NCBI RefSeq assembly: GCF_000350225.1
Contig: NW_005179131.1
Coordinates: 124,001-188,000 of the forward strand
DNA length: 64,000 nt
From: Chondrus crispus
Lineage: Eukaryota > Rhodophyta > Florideophyceae > Gigartinales > Gigartinaceae
Direction: 5' to 3'
Part shown: piece after piece, positions 43,647-54,750 of the stretch
How positions within the stretch are numbered: position 1 is the stretch's first letter
Layout of the letters: each line of letters opens with the position of its first letter
Program-made: the position numbers and the translations under genes
The notes under the pieces: generated by a model
The model's input: only the letters and a program-made list of their open reading frames with translations
The model's database searches: none
What the model was told of the DNA's origin: nothing

Positions 43647-45179
43647 ATGGTTATGCTGCTGTACTACTGCCATGGCAAGGCATTCAGGGCAAAAGACCAA
43701 AAGAAACATGACGAATTGAAGCTTCGATTGAAGTCTGCCAGGGAAAATTTCAGCACAGTACGATCATTCTACGGTTTAAAGTCTTATGAAGAGATGGGGT
43801 GGACCTTTCCGCTCAAGTGATGAGGTGCTATTCATGAAATGCCGGCGTGCGTGATCGGAAGTTGCGGGCGGTGACGGGAGGGTGGTGGATGTGTGGGGGG
43901 GCTGACGTGGTTGGTAGGACGTTAAGCATGGATGTTCCAAACGGCACGGTTCGGCGGCGGGGCAGTGTTTGTATAGTGTGCACTGCGCAGCTTTTGCGGA
44001 GAGGCTCCGGGGAAGCGCGGCAGAGACGAGGGATTGCGGTCGTGGGCGTGGAAGGGGGTAGCTCGGGCGACCGTGTGCGTGTGGGCTATAATCGATTAGT
44101 TCCTTCGCAGGTATGCGTTCACATTTCGTTTTCCAAGTTCTCTTCCAGAATGGCTGTTCGCTTTTTGACTTCTTCAGCTGCATTTGCAGTCCCATGCTCA
44201 CTCCGGCGCGCTCCTCTGAGATATACCTTCCCGCGCTCGCAATAGCAAATCCTCGAGGATTGGTTGCAATCGTTGCAGCGGTGTGAGGCATGAGAGTGGG
44301 CTTTCCATAGCGCACTATTGTGGCCGCTTATTGGAGTGGATCTTGAGATCAAGACATCTGGGCAAATTTCAGAGCTATCAAAAAAACATAAAATTTTAGA
44401 TGTGGTCGAATCCTTCGTTTTTTTCACTTTTTTTCACCACTTTATCTCTGCTCTCGCGATCTGAAGCCAGTCGGCAATTACGGAAAGAGGTGCCGAAGCT
44501 ACTAATAAAAAGATCATTTGTGTTTTACAGTACGACGGTTCCATTGCGAAGGGAAACCAAGAGGCTTCCCTGCACTGACCTCAATTAATCTGAATGTTCC
44601 GACGTGAATACGAGTTTGAATGTATAGCAACTAAATATAGTGACGGCGACTTAATCATGCTTGAAACGGCAGAATTCCTTCCACTGCATCGCTGAAGACT
44701 AGCCTGTGTGTTCTAATTGTGAAGATACGTGAGACTATTTGTAGACTGACTAAAACGTCGGGGGGGGGGGGGGAAGAGAGGGGGATTGGATCCAGTTGTT
44801 TGCTGCACTACGAAATGAGTTGAGCATGTTTCGTGTCACGGATGAAGGGCCCTGCGATGCATAACTGAGCTTGTACTTGTCTTATGTTGATAATTCTACT
44901 ATATCAAGTTTACTCAACATTCTCCACATGTTTCATGCCCAGACTCAATGGGAAAGATTGGTCTGAGAGAGCCGCAGAAAAGAACGGACGTTGGCAAAGA
45001 TCGAAGCTCTCGTGGTGCTTGCATAGGAGGCTTTGCATCATGCTCTGTGCACACCTTCCAAAGGCGTTTCTGCTATTTTCATGCAAATCGATTGGCTAAC
45101 ATGATATACTCACCAGAACAAATGAGGAAGCCATGGCTGTGAGAGGCCTTGGCCAAGGGAGGCGCTACAGGGGGTGACT
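43647..45179. other. No confident gene
   Basis: A short frame runs off the LTR edge (to 43819, ending GWTFPLK). A minus-strand stretch at about 44119-44427 has a Cys/His cluster (HASHRCNDCNQSSRICYCERGK) that weakly recalls piggyBac C-terminal fingers, but too little is left to call. A run of 14 G lies at 44760-44773. Confidence 0.35.
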
Positions 45180-45234
45180 AACGCGCACCACTGACAAGGG
45201 TTTGTCGGACAAACCCTTGTCAGTGGTGCGCGTT
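45180..45234. repeat. Perfect hairpin 1, 27 bp arms, 1 nt loop
   Basis: The arms are 45180-45206 and 45208-45234, perfectly complementary around a single G at 45207. The arm starts AACGCGCACCACTGAC. The pairing stops exactly at the arm ends. Confidence 0.97.
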
Positions 45235-45236
45235 TT

Positions 45237-45289
45237 CCGCCAACAACCAACCCCGACTCAGTGACTGAGTCGGGGTTGGTTGTTGGCGG
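45237..45289. repeat. Perfect hairpin 2, 26 bp arms, 1 nt loop
   Basis: The arms are 45237-45262 and 45264-45289, perfectly complementary around a single G at 45263. The arm starts CCGCCAACAACCAACC. It follows hairpin 1 after only two T, and its sequence is unrelated. Confidence 0.97.
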
Positions 45290-45749
45290 ATGCATTCAAT
45301 TCTTGGAATTCTGGTTTTACTTTCAATGCAGATGGTACTGTACATGTAAAGGGAATATACATGTATTGCCGTACAACAGGGATGATGTCGCGCGGTGAAA
45401 CACACCTCGCACGAACAAGGCGCGATGGGACGCCAACAAGGTCGCAAACGCCCCCTGTATAATCGCCAAGGTTACCATCATCACACACCACACAGCACAG
45501 TTCACCCCGTTCCAAGTTGACGTCGGGCACATTTCTAAATTTTGCATTATTGCCGGACACCCACGCCGCCTCCGTTTGCCGCACGGCCAATGAGATGTCG
45601 GGAAGGGTGGCGGAATGAAAGTTGGCGGCGTTTTCCAATCCAATGGAATGGAAGCTGTGCTACCCCTGTACGGAGCTAGCGTTGCGCACCTGTATTTTGC
45701 GCTTCGCATGTGCTGGAAAGGATTGGGGTCATACTCAATGCTAGCAACT
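45290..45749. other. No gene seen
   Basis: Only shadow frames occur. A duplicated acggccgatgatcttg (45777 and 45837) encloses two copies of a 22 bp gatcttgcgcttcgcactcgta-type repeat just to the right. Confidence 0.35.
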
Positions 45750-46358
45750 TTATCTTTTACCCTTCAGTATATCATGACGGCCGATGATCTTGCGCTTCGC
45801 ACTCGTAGATCTTGTGCTTCGTACTCGTAGATCATTACGGCCGATGATCTTGAGCGCGGTGTGACACGCAGTCCTCCCTACTGTCCAACTCCCTACTCTT
45901 CGCCCAATGCATCTTCCACACAGACCCCACCGCAGCCTTCTTGCATCTCCCCCGTCCTCTTCCTCGGCGCTGCGAAAGGGGAAAGCGCAATTGCAAATCT
46001 TGCATTTACGAACGGGTACGATCACACTCTGGTCTTGCCAAAGCATCACGCACAAAGAGCAACGCTGCATATCCGAGCACCATTCGTCCTTGCAGCGTGC
46101 TGTGACATGAACACCTGAGGTGTGGAGATCAGACAGAAGCACGTTTCCGTTTTGGTAACTATCACGTACCTGTTCAAGACTACGTATTGTACGACTCAGC
46201 TCTCTCGTCGCGTAAACACAGCGACTACAGGCTACTCCCTTGAATCTTTTGTGGTTCCCGAAGACAGGTGCACATGGCTGCTGGTGAGCCCAAGCGCATC
46301 GGAAGTTGATAGAAGACAAACTACACCGTGTTTTGTGTGTGGGCTGCGAGGATTGCAA
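45750..46358 (-). CDS. Cys-rich hypothetical frame
   Basis: A frame of about 202 codons with several CxxC pairs: CSRCVYA, CSLCVML, CKICNCAF and CGRCIG, spaced as in zinc-ribbon or RING-like folds. The same frame continues upstream (46359-46688) beyond one TGA codon with protein-like composition, so a longer broken or spliced gene is possible. No family is recognised. The low-complexity C-terminal part overlaps the repeated gatcttg block, which argues for a decayed gene. Confidence 0.3.
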   Translation of the reverse strand: MQSSQPTHKTRCSLSSINFRCAWAHQQPCAPVFGNHKRFKGVACSRCVYATRELSRTIRSLEQVRDSYQNGNVLLSDLHTSGVHVTARCKDEWCSDMQRCSLCVMLWQDQSVIVPVRKCKICNCAFPFRSAEEEDGGDARRLRWGLCGRCIGRRVGSWTVGRTACHTALKIIGRNDLRVRSTRSTSAKRKIIGRHDILKGKR

Positions 46359-46688
46359 TCATGCTTCGTAACCTTCACCCCTCGCCTCGCACAATCCACA
46401 CGCTACCACAAGCATCTCGAAGCGACACACTTCGCTCCACACCTCCACACTCCCAAACGGACACACCTTTTCCACAAAGCGTTCCACATACATCCCTTTC
46501 ACTCGGTGTATCACACTCGCGCCAGCCTCCGCATACGTCAAAACCTCCACACCCCCCACATCACACACATTCATATTCACCTGCGCATGCATCCACACAC
46601 GCATCTCAAGCACCCGCCCGTATCCCGCCGCCCGAACACACACCCCGTCCGTCCGCGTGCCACAAACGGACTCTGCGTGCGCACGCAA

Positions 46689-48849
46689 ACTAACCCGGCA
46701 CTAGAAAACTCCCAGAAAGGCGCTTCCCGCCTAGCGAGGCATGCAACGGGAGGCGCGGCGACACGAGTATATTTGTGTGTATGCCGGTTTCGAAAATATG
46801 GGTGGGAGATGCCCAAGATGGGACGTTGCGCAGTGCAACAGACGCGCGCCAGAAGGAGGTGTGATTGGTGATGTACGCAAGTTTCGCGTATGCGGTATGA
46901 TGCTGCATGAACCGCGCCTCGAATGACACCGCTCCGTTTTGTGCGGTGTGTACACCGCGGGAACGATCGCAGAACTTTCGCCACGAACGCAACCGCTCGT
47001 TAGGTGTGCGTAGAATGAACGTAGCACGGGGTATGGCATGTAGATTGCGAGCACGAGCATCACGGGCTAATGTTGCAGAGACGAACGCATAACCCGACCT
47101 ATTCCAATCCTGTCTACATGACGTGCCGCTCGGGCATGTTCGCGTTCGCGCTGAACTTTCTCCAGTTGCCTTCTCGACTTGACCCTCAACTTGCTCGCGC
47201 GCAAGATGCAACTGCGGTGACACGCGTCATCCGTGTACTGTACGCGTGGCCGTTTATGTGCATTGCTTTGCATTTCTGTGTGTTTCGATACAACCTGTGG
47301 CGACGATGATCCGCATGCATCTTCCCGGCTTCTTCTTGCGCTCCCTTCCGCTTCGCGCGAGTTTCCGAGCGATGAGCGAGCCGGCGAACGAAGTCTTCGC
47401 TACACCCGCGATGAAATTCACACACACCGACATGCACCGTCGCGCCGCGCGCACCATGCTGGCAATTGCGCACGATACATGTATCGCATCATGTCGAGCA
47501 TATCCATCCATCCCATCTCCACACGCGTCGCACGCGGCGCATGCATGTCCGCATCCGGGTTACCATGCGAACTCTTGTAACCTGACTTCAAACAAACCCG
47601 CATCGTAAGTTATCTCCGAAGCATATCCGTCTTCATGCTATCACGCATTGCATCGCCTGTGAAAAGCTCAATATGGATTCCGATCGCCACGCATCTTCCG
47701 CGGTTGCGAAATGCAAGGTGAGGGGAGGGGTGGCAGTGGGTGGCGGTGGGTGTGGATGTAGGGGAAATGCGTGCATTTTGGGGCCGTCTGGATGTGGGTG
47801 GGTTGAGGGGGAGGGGAGGGAGGAACAGAGTTATGGATGTGTGCGTGGGCATGGTGGATTGTTGTGGAGGATGTATTCATATCACTTGTGTCGCGCAGTC
47901 GACATGGATGTCATGTATTCGAGTCTCGAATTTCGAGATCTTCGGTGGTCCCATCCCAGGATCAATGGGCTGGGCGGACCGCCATGCATTACATTGCTTA
48001 CACTACATGTCACCATTTCCGCATCTCCACTATCCAAGGTGGACACATTTATCCACCTGCGCGTCGGCCAGTGCGGGTGTGAAACTGGCGAGGGAGGATG
48101 CGTGCTCGGACATCGTGTCTCTTCTAGATGAATATGCCGCACGCGTGCGTGGGGCAGATGCCCCCGACCTACGTCTGGCTGTTTGTGTTCCCGATGAAGA
48201 CGCCGCGCGCGTGTCTACTGCCGGCGCGGGCGGATATGTCCGTGAGAAGCAGTCGCGTGGGGAGGAATGCTCGGGCGTACGACCTGCGCATGAGAGTGAG
48301 ACACGGCACTGTGATGAAGCCATCGTAGACGGCGTGGCGCATGCCATACGCCTGCCCGCGTCTGCGCGCGCACAATCTGAAGCCGCAGAGCCAGACTCGC
48401 CCGCATGGACATCGACGCCCGAACGCAACGGGCTGAACAAAAGCCGTCCTTCATCTCCAGGGTATGCAGCTTTCCTGTCTTCCTAAGCACGCTTGTCGTT
48501 TTTACGCTGAGATCCGCAGCAGTTGCCCCGACAACCGTGAGGCACGATGTGTATCTCATTTTCGCCGCAAGTTTAGTTATCGCTGCCGACGAGCAGGAAA
48601 CAGCCCTGTGCTGGTCAGGAAGCACAATACTGTGCTCCGCCACCATCCCACTGCAACACTTCCTACCTATTCTTGCACTGCGCAGCAGCTACGCGCGGGC
48701 CGTTCCCCGTGCTTCGAGCCCTCCATGAACTGCAGTGGACCACTGTACTAAATGATGCAGGACACCTGGCGATGCATCGCGTGCGACACGCTGCTCATGA
48801 CGTGTACAGATTCGTCTTCTGCATTACATCCGCTGGGTTTCGCGCGGAA
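46689..48849. other. Unassigned, CAC/CGC-rich, no confident gene
   Basis: Many overlapping frames result from biased CACAC/CGCAT composition. A plus frame at 47740-48486 has a protein-like second half (LAREDACSDIVSLLDEYAAR) but no recognisable domain. Confidence 0.3.
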
Positions 48850-51800
48850 TTATTGCTTTTCTATGCCCTCACTTGCCACAGGAGAGCCCTCTTCGAGTCC
48901 ACACAAATTATGGTCGCGGTCGAATATGACCATTTTCTCGCTGAAAAGTTTCATGTCTCTGGCAAAGCGCTCCTGGTCCTGTTCAACCAAATGAACGAAC
49001 CTGTCGAGCCCCCCGGGTGTGTTAGAGTCCTTTTCAAACAGTTCAGATAAGACCACTGTGCGCAAAGCCTTGTTAGTCGGGACCTGACCCCGCGCTTCCA
49101 GTATCGCCGTGACCTGATTTCTTACGTTTTCATCCAGCTTAAACAACTGTCTAATCGTTCGTGGAGGTCGAGGTTCGCCTTGCCATCGTTCCTTAAATAT
49201 CTGGAGAGCATTTCTATACACTTGCAGTGCGTTGTGGCTGGGTAGTGTGACCGAGCGCTGGTACCAAGGGTCCGAACATATATCTCTCGAGCCCATACAT
49301 AGGCAGACCTCGCGTAACAAGTCCAACACATTAACGGACTGGCCTATATCAGCGTATTTCAAAGCAACGTTCTTCATTGCTTCGTATGCTGCGGTTCCTC
49401 TGATGGTCGGGAACGGAGGTTCCGCGTATGTCGACGTCGGTACCCACGTCTGGGATTCGCGAGGCCCTCTCTGGAATTTGGCATTCAGTAAATTGCGAGG
49501 CGCGTAACGGGCCTTTCTGTCATTCCCAGCTGCGAAATGGCTCACTAGTCTTCTAATGACCCAGTTCTCCGGGGCGCACTTTACGCTCTCAATGCCGTAA
49601 ATTGGCTCCCCGGAGTCCGAAACAGCACCAGGATTAAGCATACTGGGCGGCCAAGCCTGTTGTACAAGCCGCGATGATGCGTTCATCAACTCTGGATATC
49701 CATTCGAGCCCCGGAACGCCAGTCCGTTGAATCCAACATGCTTCGTAGTCCTCTGCGATACAACTCCCTGTCCGCTTGGCGAGAACGGTTGGTCCAGCGG
49801 GACCACCAAGGGAGGTACCACTGATTCATTTTGAGTTTGCGGATGCTCCGAATTACTTAGTGGAACAGAGGTCTGACTGTCACCAGCTAATTCGGACAAG
49901 TTGGCCGCAGGTACGTCGAAAAATCGCTCTTCGTACGCAAGTTCGTCCTGCGGTCGGCGAGTAGGGGAGGAGGCAGAGATCCGGACCATTCCTTCGGCAA
50001 CAGGAAGAGCCGGACCGAGAAGATGCAAGACGTCACAGGACAGTCTTTGTTTGGCGACCTGGCGGCATGCAGCAGCGAAGTGAATATTTCGTTTGGTGAA
50101 ACCGAAATCGTTAGGGGGTTTGGTTTGATATCCCAAAGACTTAAAAATACCAGCAAAGTCCACGCTTGCGAGTGGGTTCACTGCAAATCCCCTAACGTTC
50201 CCGCTTCGGGAGTTTATCGATTCAAACTCACTCAGAAGGTCATCAATGCTGAGAAGGACGGACTTTTTCCGCCTGGTCTGCCATTGTCCGAACAACATAT
50301 CGGCTAACCATTTCCCATGGTTATTCTCCAGAAAAACGACTATTACAATGTCCGCCAGCCCTTGATCCACCATATATCGTGGCAACGCGATCGTTGTTAA
50401 CCAATTTTTCCCCACAGCTGCGTTATCTGAAACGATTAGTTTGATTGCCTCTCCCTTACACCGCAAAAGGTGATCAATCAACACCATTTCAATGATAGCT
50501 GAAGCATTTTTTGGTCCAGTTCCCTGTTCGTGGGAGAAAACAATAGAATCCTTCGTGACAGCGTTGACATGCGCATTGAAGTTGAAGCGCCAGCGTGTAA
50601 TATCTGCTGAAACGTACACAGTAAAATGTGGCAAGTCGACCTTCGTCATGTCATCCTGGTGGGTGATCATGGCGTGGTTGGCCATAGAGTTCCACCCGTT
50701 TCCAATAAAATTTAGCTCGCGAAAACGATTTTCCACGGAGCGAAAGAAGTCGCCCCAAGACTTCACAATTTTTCGTATATCCGCATCGCGCCGGTTGTGA
50801 ACTACGAATGTACTTAGTGCTTCTTGCTCTTGGCACTTTTTTGTGGCAAGTGCTGCAAGAAGACGGTCGCTCTCGAACTGGGTGTTCTGGTCAAAATCTT
50901 GGGTCCCGTCACCGAATTGTGAACGGTGCTGATGCTCCAGCTGTTTTGACTCGTAGTAGTACTGCAGGATGGCGTATCTCAACGTCTTGCAATGAGAGCA
51001 AGCGTTGTGGTCCGATTGATTGAATTCTACGCGGCACCTTCTTGCCTCAAGATACCGATTTATCATTCTTTGTAGAGTTGAGTCTGACATCTGCTCGTCG
51101 ACTTCGACGTCCTCGTTTAACATTCTCCTCAGCAGCTTTCGTAGCTTCTTTTTGGTGTTGATCTCAGGGGAGTATACTCGGCACACGTTCATACCATGGC
51201 CTCCAGCCGGATCCGCACGAAGAACCATGTCCAAATTATTTTCGACTTGTTCACGGACGTGGTCCGGGTACCTGTTCATTGGGTGCATTTTGTGGGTACG
51301 GTAGCCTTGCACTCCTCCCTCAGTAAAGGACCTGTGCTCAATTTTGGGGTTGGAGCACATGGCTTGGAGAGCCATACGCACATCCGAAATGTGCCCTTTG
51401 GACACAGTATACAACGCAGAGAGAGCAGCGTCGCACACTTTTGTCGGGGCGTTGGAAAGCGTACAGAACATTGCATTAAGGAGGAATCTATTCTCCTTTC
51501 GCCGCGGGTTGAGCTCCTTCGAGCATTTCGAAAATTCTCGGTACTCGCTCGTTAAGAACACAATATTCAGAGCGCTTAGACAAGGCTCACTACACCCACA
51601 ATCCCAGGTTGGTAGTTCTTCGATTGGGGGATACCCCGCTCGATCTTCGACACTACGATGCTGACGTAACCGGGTACCTGTATCGTCAACGATGCAGGAA
51701 AGCTCTATCTCGGTGGCCTCCCCAGACTGTTTGCTTGTGCTCGGTACTTTCTTCCTCCCGTAAAGAAATTTTTTTGAGACGCCCAGGAAGCAGCAAATCG

Positions 51801-52503
51801 CTTCCGTGCAGAGCTTCTCCGAGGGACATTTCGTGCCACTCGGTGCGTCCTCCTTACCGTAGAGAAACGGTAGAACTCGCACGACGAAGTTTGCGAATTT
51901 TCGCAAACCTTTTTTTCGGTCTGTCGAGGCAACGTCCGCACTAAACCCACCTTCTCTCTCTTGTCTGGATGGTGCGTAAAAGCCAATGTACGACCCACCA
52001 CTACCACGTCGTCTCGTGTCAACAAGATCGGTAATAGGTGCGATAGACGAATGTAATCGTTCCGCAATTTCCTGAATTAGGCGAATCTCTTCGAAGAGCC
52101 GAATCTTTATAGGGTCGATTGCGATGGAGGCAAAACAAAAACGACTGCAGCAGTGCCATATGGATGTCGGAAACACGTCCTTATAAGCACGGTAAGCGGT
52201 CTGCGCCCTTTTCTCTGTATTCAAAAGCTCTGCAGCGCCACGGTTAATGACACTGGCTGATGACAGCGTCAATTCTTTACTTCCTCCCCCTGTAGAAAAG
52301 ACATCATGGTATGGTCCTCGCTGTGCCCACTCAACCAGAAACTTACATGTCGCCCTTCCAGCGTTGAGGTCGCTCTGCCAATCGATCTCCCTTCCACCAA
52401 ACTGAGATTCTAAATCAGACGAGTTCAGGTCATTGAGGTACTCCTACGCTTCTTGTGGAGCATTACGAGCAAGAGACATGCGGCGATCCCTTGACTGACT
52501 CAT
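48850..52503 (-). CDS. Very large transposase-like protein (RNase H-fold, DUF7869-like core)
   Basis: The frame is open from 52443 to 48850 (about 1,197 codons). An in-frame ATG at 52503 (MSQSRDRRMSLARNAPQEA) is separated from it by one TAG at 52444-52446, and no other ATG occurs until about 260 codons into the long frame. So either the TAG is a lesion, or it is read through, or a small intron is present. A His/Cys cluster (HNACSHCKTLRYAIL) precedes a region with VSADITRWRFNF, FSHEQGTGPKNASAIIEMVL, LIVSDNAAVGKNWL and FLENNHGKWLADMLFG. This pattern of three acidic positions with N/GKN and NH.K...D resembles the DUF7869-type RNase H fold of large transposon-derived proteins. The C-terminal 400 residues are unrecognised. 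No terminal repeats were found, so element or domesticated host gene is undecided. Confidence 0.6.
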
Positions 52504-53605
52504 TTTTGGTGAAATAGCAGTAAAGTTTCTCGAACACTGTAGAGGTGGAGGTCGGAATTTGACGTTTTTGTGAGTTGCAAAGGCGGAAGGATTACAAGGC
52601 AGCAATAATCGTTTTCGGGACAAGTTGGAGGCGGTGGAAATGGAGGTCTGCTGTGCTCGTCTTTTTGCGAGGAAAAGCGGGCGTTCAGGTCTAAAGTAGA
52701 AAAAGGCAGAGGTGTACAGATAGTGAGCAAGTGCGACCCTAGCAAAGGCACCGGTGGTGGATGTCAATAATGCAAGGCAACGAATTTGGAAGTCTGCGGT
52801 GACCTTATGTTCGCGAGTAGCGGCGGACCTCAAGGCCAACAGTGATAAATGGCGGGGGTGTGGCGGGGGTGACCAATCGTGCTCACAGAAAGGCAGCGGG
52901 GTCGAGGATGAGAGTTATCGTCTCTGCAGCAAGGGGGAAAGCGGCGGGGATGGAGACGGCGGAATTGGTTAAGGACAACGGAGACGGGGTGGGTTGCGAG
53001 GCGGCGAGAGAGCGGGAGAAGTGCAGAGCGCGAATATAGAGAATTGTGGACTGATCGGCGAAGCCTTCGATGCCCAGAGACAACTTCTAGTTTGTAGACG
53101 TTTAAACAATTGAACGGCAATCGATTTCGCAACTTTTGAAGAATTTGGAAAGTGGCTTCTGCACTACTCAAAATGTTCCCATTTTCCGAATATAGTTTCG
53201 CTTTGACATCCATCACTGTTCCAGTCGAATTACAGAGAACCAGGTATGTTCATCTGTTGCAACGTCGACCTGGAAGCGCACCAATGAAATTTGAAGGATG
53301 AAATTGGAAAACAAATAAACTTTTATAGTGGACATGCAGCCAGAGATGTGGCCATCTCATGTTCCAGAGCCACTGTGCGACGATTCCAAGGCCAAAACGT
53401 CTCACCATCTGGGTCGCATTTGGATGTATTCTCCTGATCGCGACTCTGCTAGCGGCAAGTTGTCGGTGAAAATTCTCGAAGGGCAACGAGAGCTAATTGC
53501 GTAGTAGACGATGTGTAAGAACGAGTCACAAGCTGCTAGATGAGAGCGAAGCAGGTTTTGTCGCAGCATGGCATGTGTAGCCTGGTCGAATCAGGCCCTC
53601 TCTAA
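52504..53605. other. No gene seen
   Basis: The upstream region of the large minus-strand frame. A 131-codon minus frame (52444-52839) overlaps its start and is probably leader. Small Gly/Arg-rich plus frames near 52754-53039 look composition-driven. Confidence 0.35.
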
Positions 53606-54335
53606 GAGCATCCCCACCGCGTCGATTCTATTGCCGGATAGAAATACAACGTGTACGCTGACCATTCGCCGGTTGCCCGAATTGAATTTCGTGCCTATTC
53701 GTCAATCTATTCGTGTGGAATCTATTCGCGTCAACCCCAACGCATATGTTGCAAATCTATCGCTATATGCCCGCGCAGACAACGGCGAGACGTCACACAT
53801 CGTCTGCGAAGAGGCGATCGTTCATCGAGACGCCCACCCCTCGCCGTGAATCCCGCGCGGCTGCATGTCTCTCTTCCGCAGCCTGTGCCCTCTTTCCCTC
53901 TTCGTCGCGCGCCCTCCCTCGGGTATTGTCCAACTACGCGCTCTCACGAGTTATCATCGCCAATGAACCGGAGAGCAGTCCTCGGAAGCGTCCTTCAGTA
54001 CAGTATATGGACGACAGCGATGGCGAAGATGAAAGCATCGTCGCGAGCATGCACAGGTCACGCGCCACCGGAATGCATGCTGCAGCGACGAAGCAGCGGA
54101 GGTTCTCGGGCGAGAAGGATGCAAAATTGGCCAGAATTCGGCTGACACGCCTGGCACGTGGCATTCTATCGCGGAATCTATTCACCAGATAGAACTTTTT
54201 TAGAATCTATCGGCGCTCGGTTAGATCCCAAAATTGTTCTATTCGATTTCGGAAAGCGATAGAATTGCGCGGTGGGGTTGAAAATTGTGAGCGGAAATTC
54301 TATTGATCAAATAGATGTGCGCGGTGGGGTTGCTC
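53606..54335. mobile_element. PIF/Harbinger-like non-autonomous element, 730 bp
   Basis: The termini are GAGCATCCCCACCGCG and, inverted, GAGCAACCCCACCGCG (one mismatch in 16). TAA flanks both ends (53603-53605 and 54336-54338), the three-base duplication typical of PIF/Harbinger. The inner motif gcgcggtggggttg is repeated at 54279 and 54321. An internal frame (53713-54192) encodes a basic then acidic stretch (KRPSVQYMDDSDGEDES) but no transposase. It may depend on a transposase such as that at 59100-60551. Confidence 0.85.
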
Positions 54336-54750
54336 TAAGGATTCTGTGGTCGGGCATGGATGGACGAGGATGGATCAAATATCGCTCCTGATTGGTTCAT
54401 TTATTGTTTTCATTAATACATATGACACTTCATATGGACGATCATGGACGAGAATAATTAACATGACAAGTACACAGTAAGCTTTTGCAAATCAATAAAG
54501 TCGAGACCTATTGGCTATCGCCAACAGACCTTGATCCATTTCTGATTCATTTGAATTCAAAAAACAAGTCAAAAAAGGCGGTAGAATCCCAACACCTCTT
54601 CGAAAAAGAACTCCCAATCGACAAAGTCTTTCGAAGTTCTCGCTCTCCTGTACGAATTATCTGATCCCCTACAGATTCCTTGAAGCACGCAGTCTTCAGC
54701 CTGCCTATCAATAGTTTCCTTCATTTTTACCTTTTATCGCAACAGCAAAA

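Noticed and set aside
45180-45289. The twin hairpins as bacterial-type terminators
   Set aside because: There is no flanking gene end or T tract, and the surroundings are eukaryotic.
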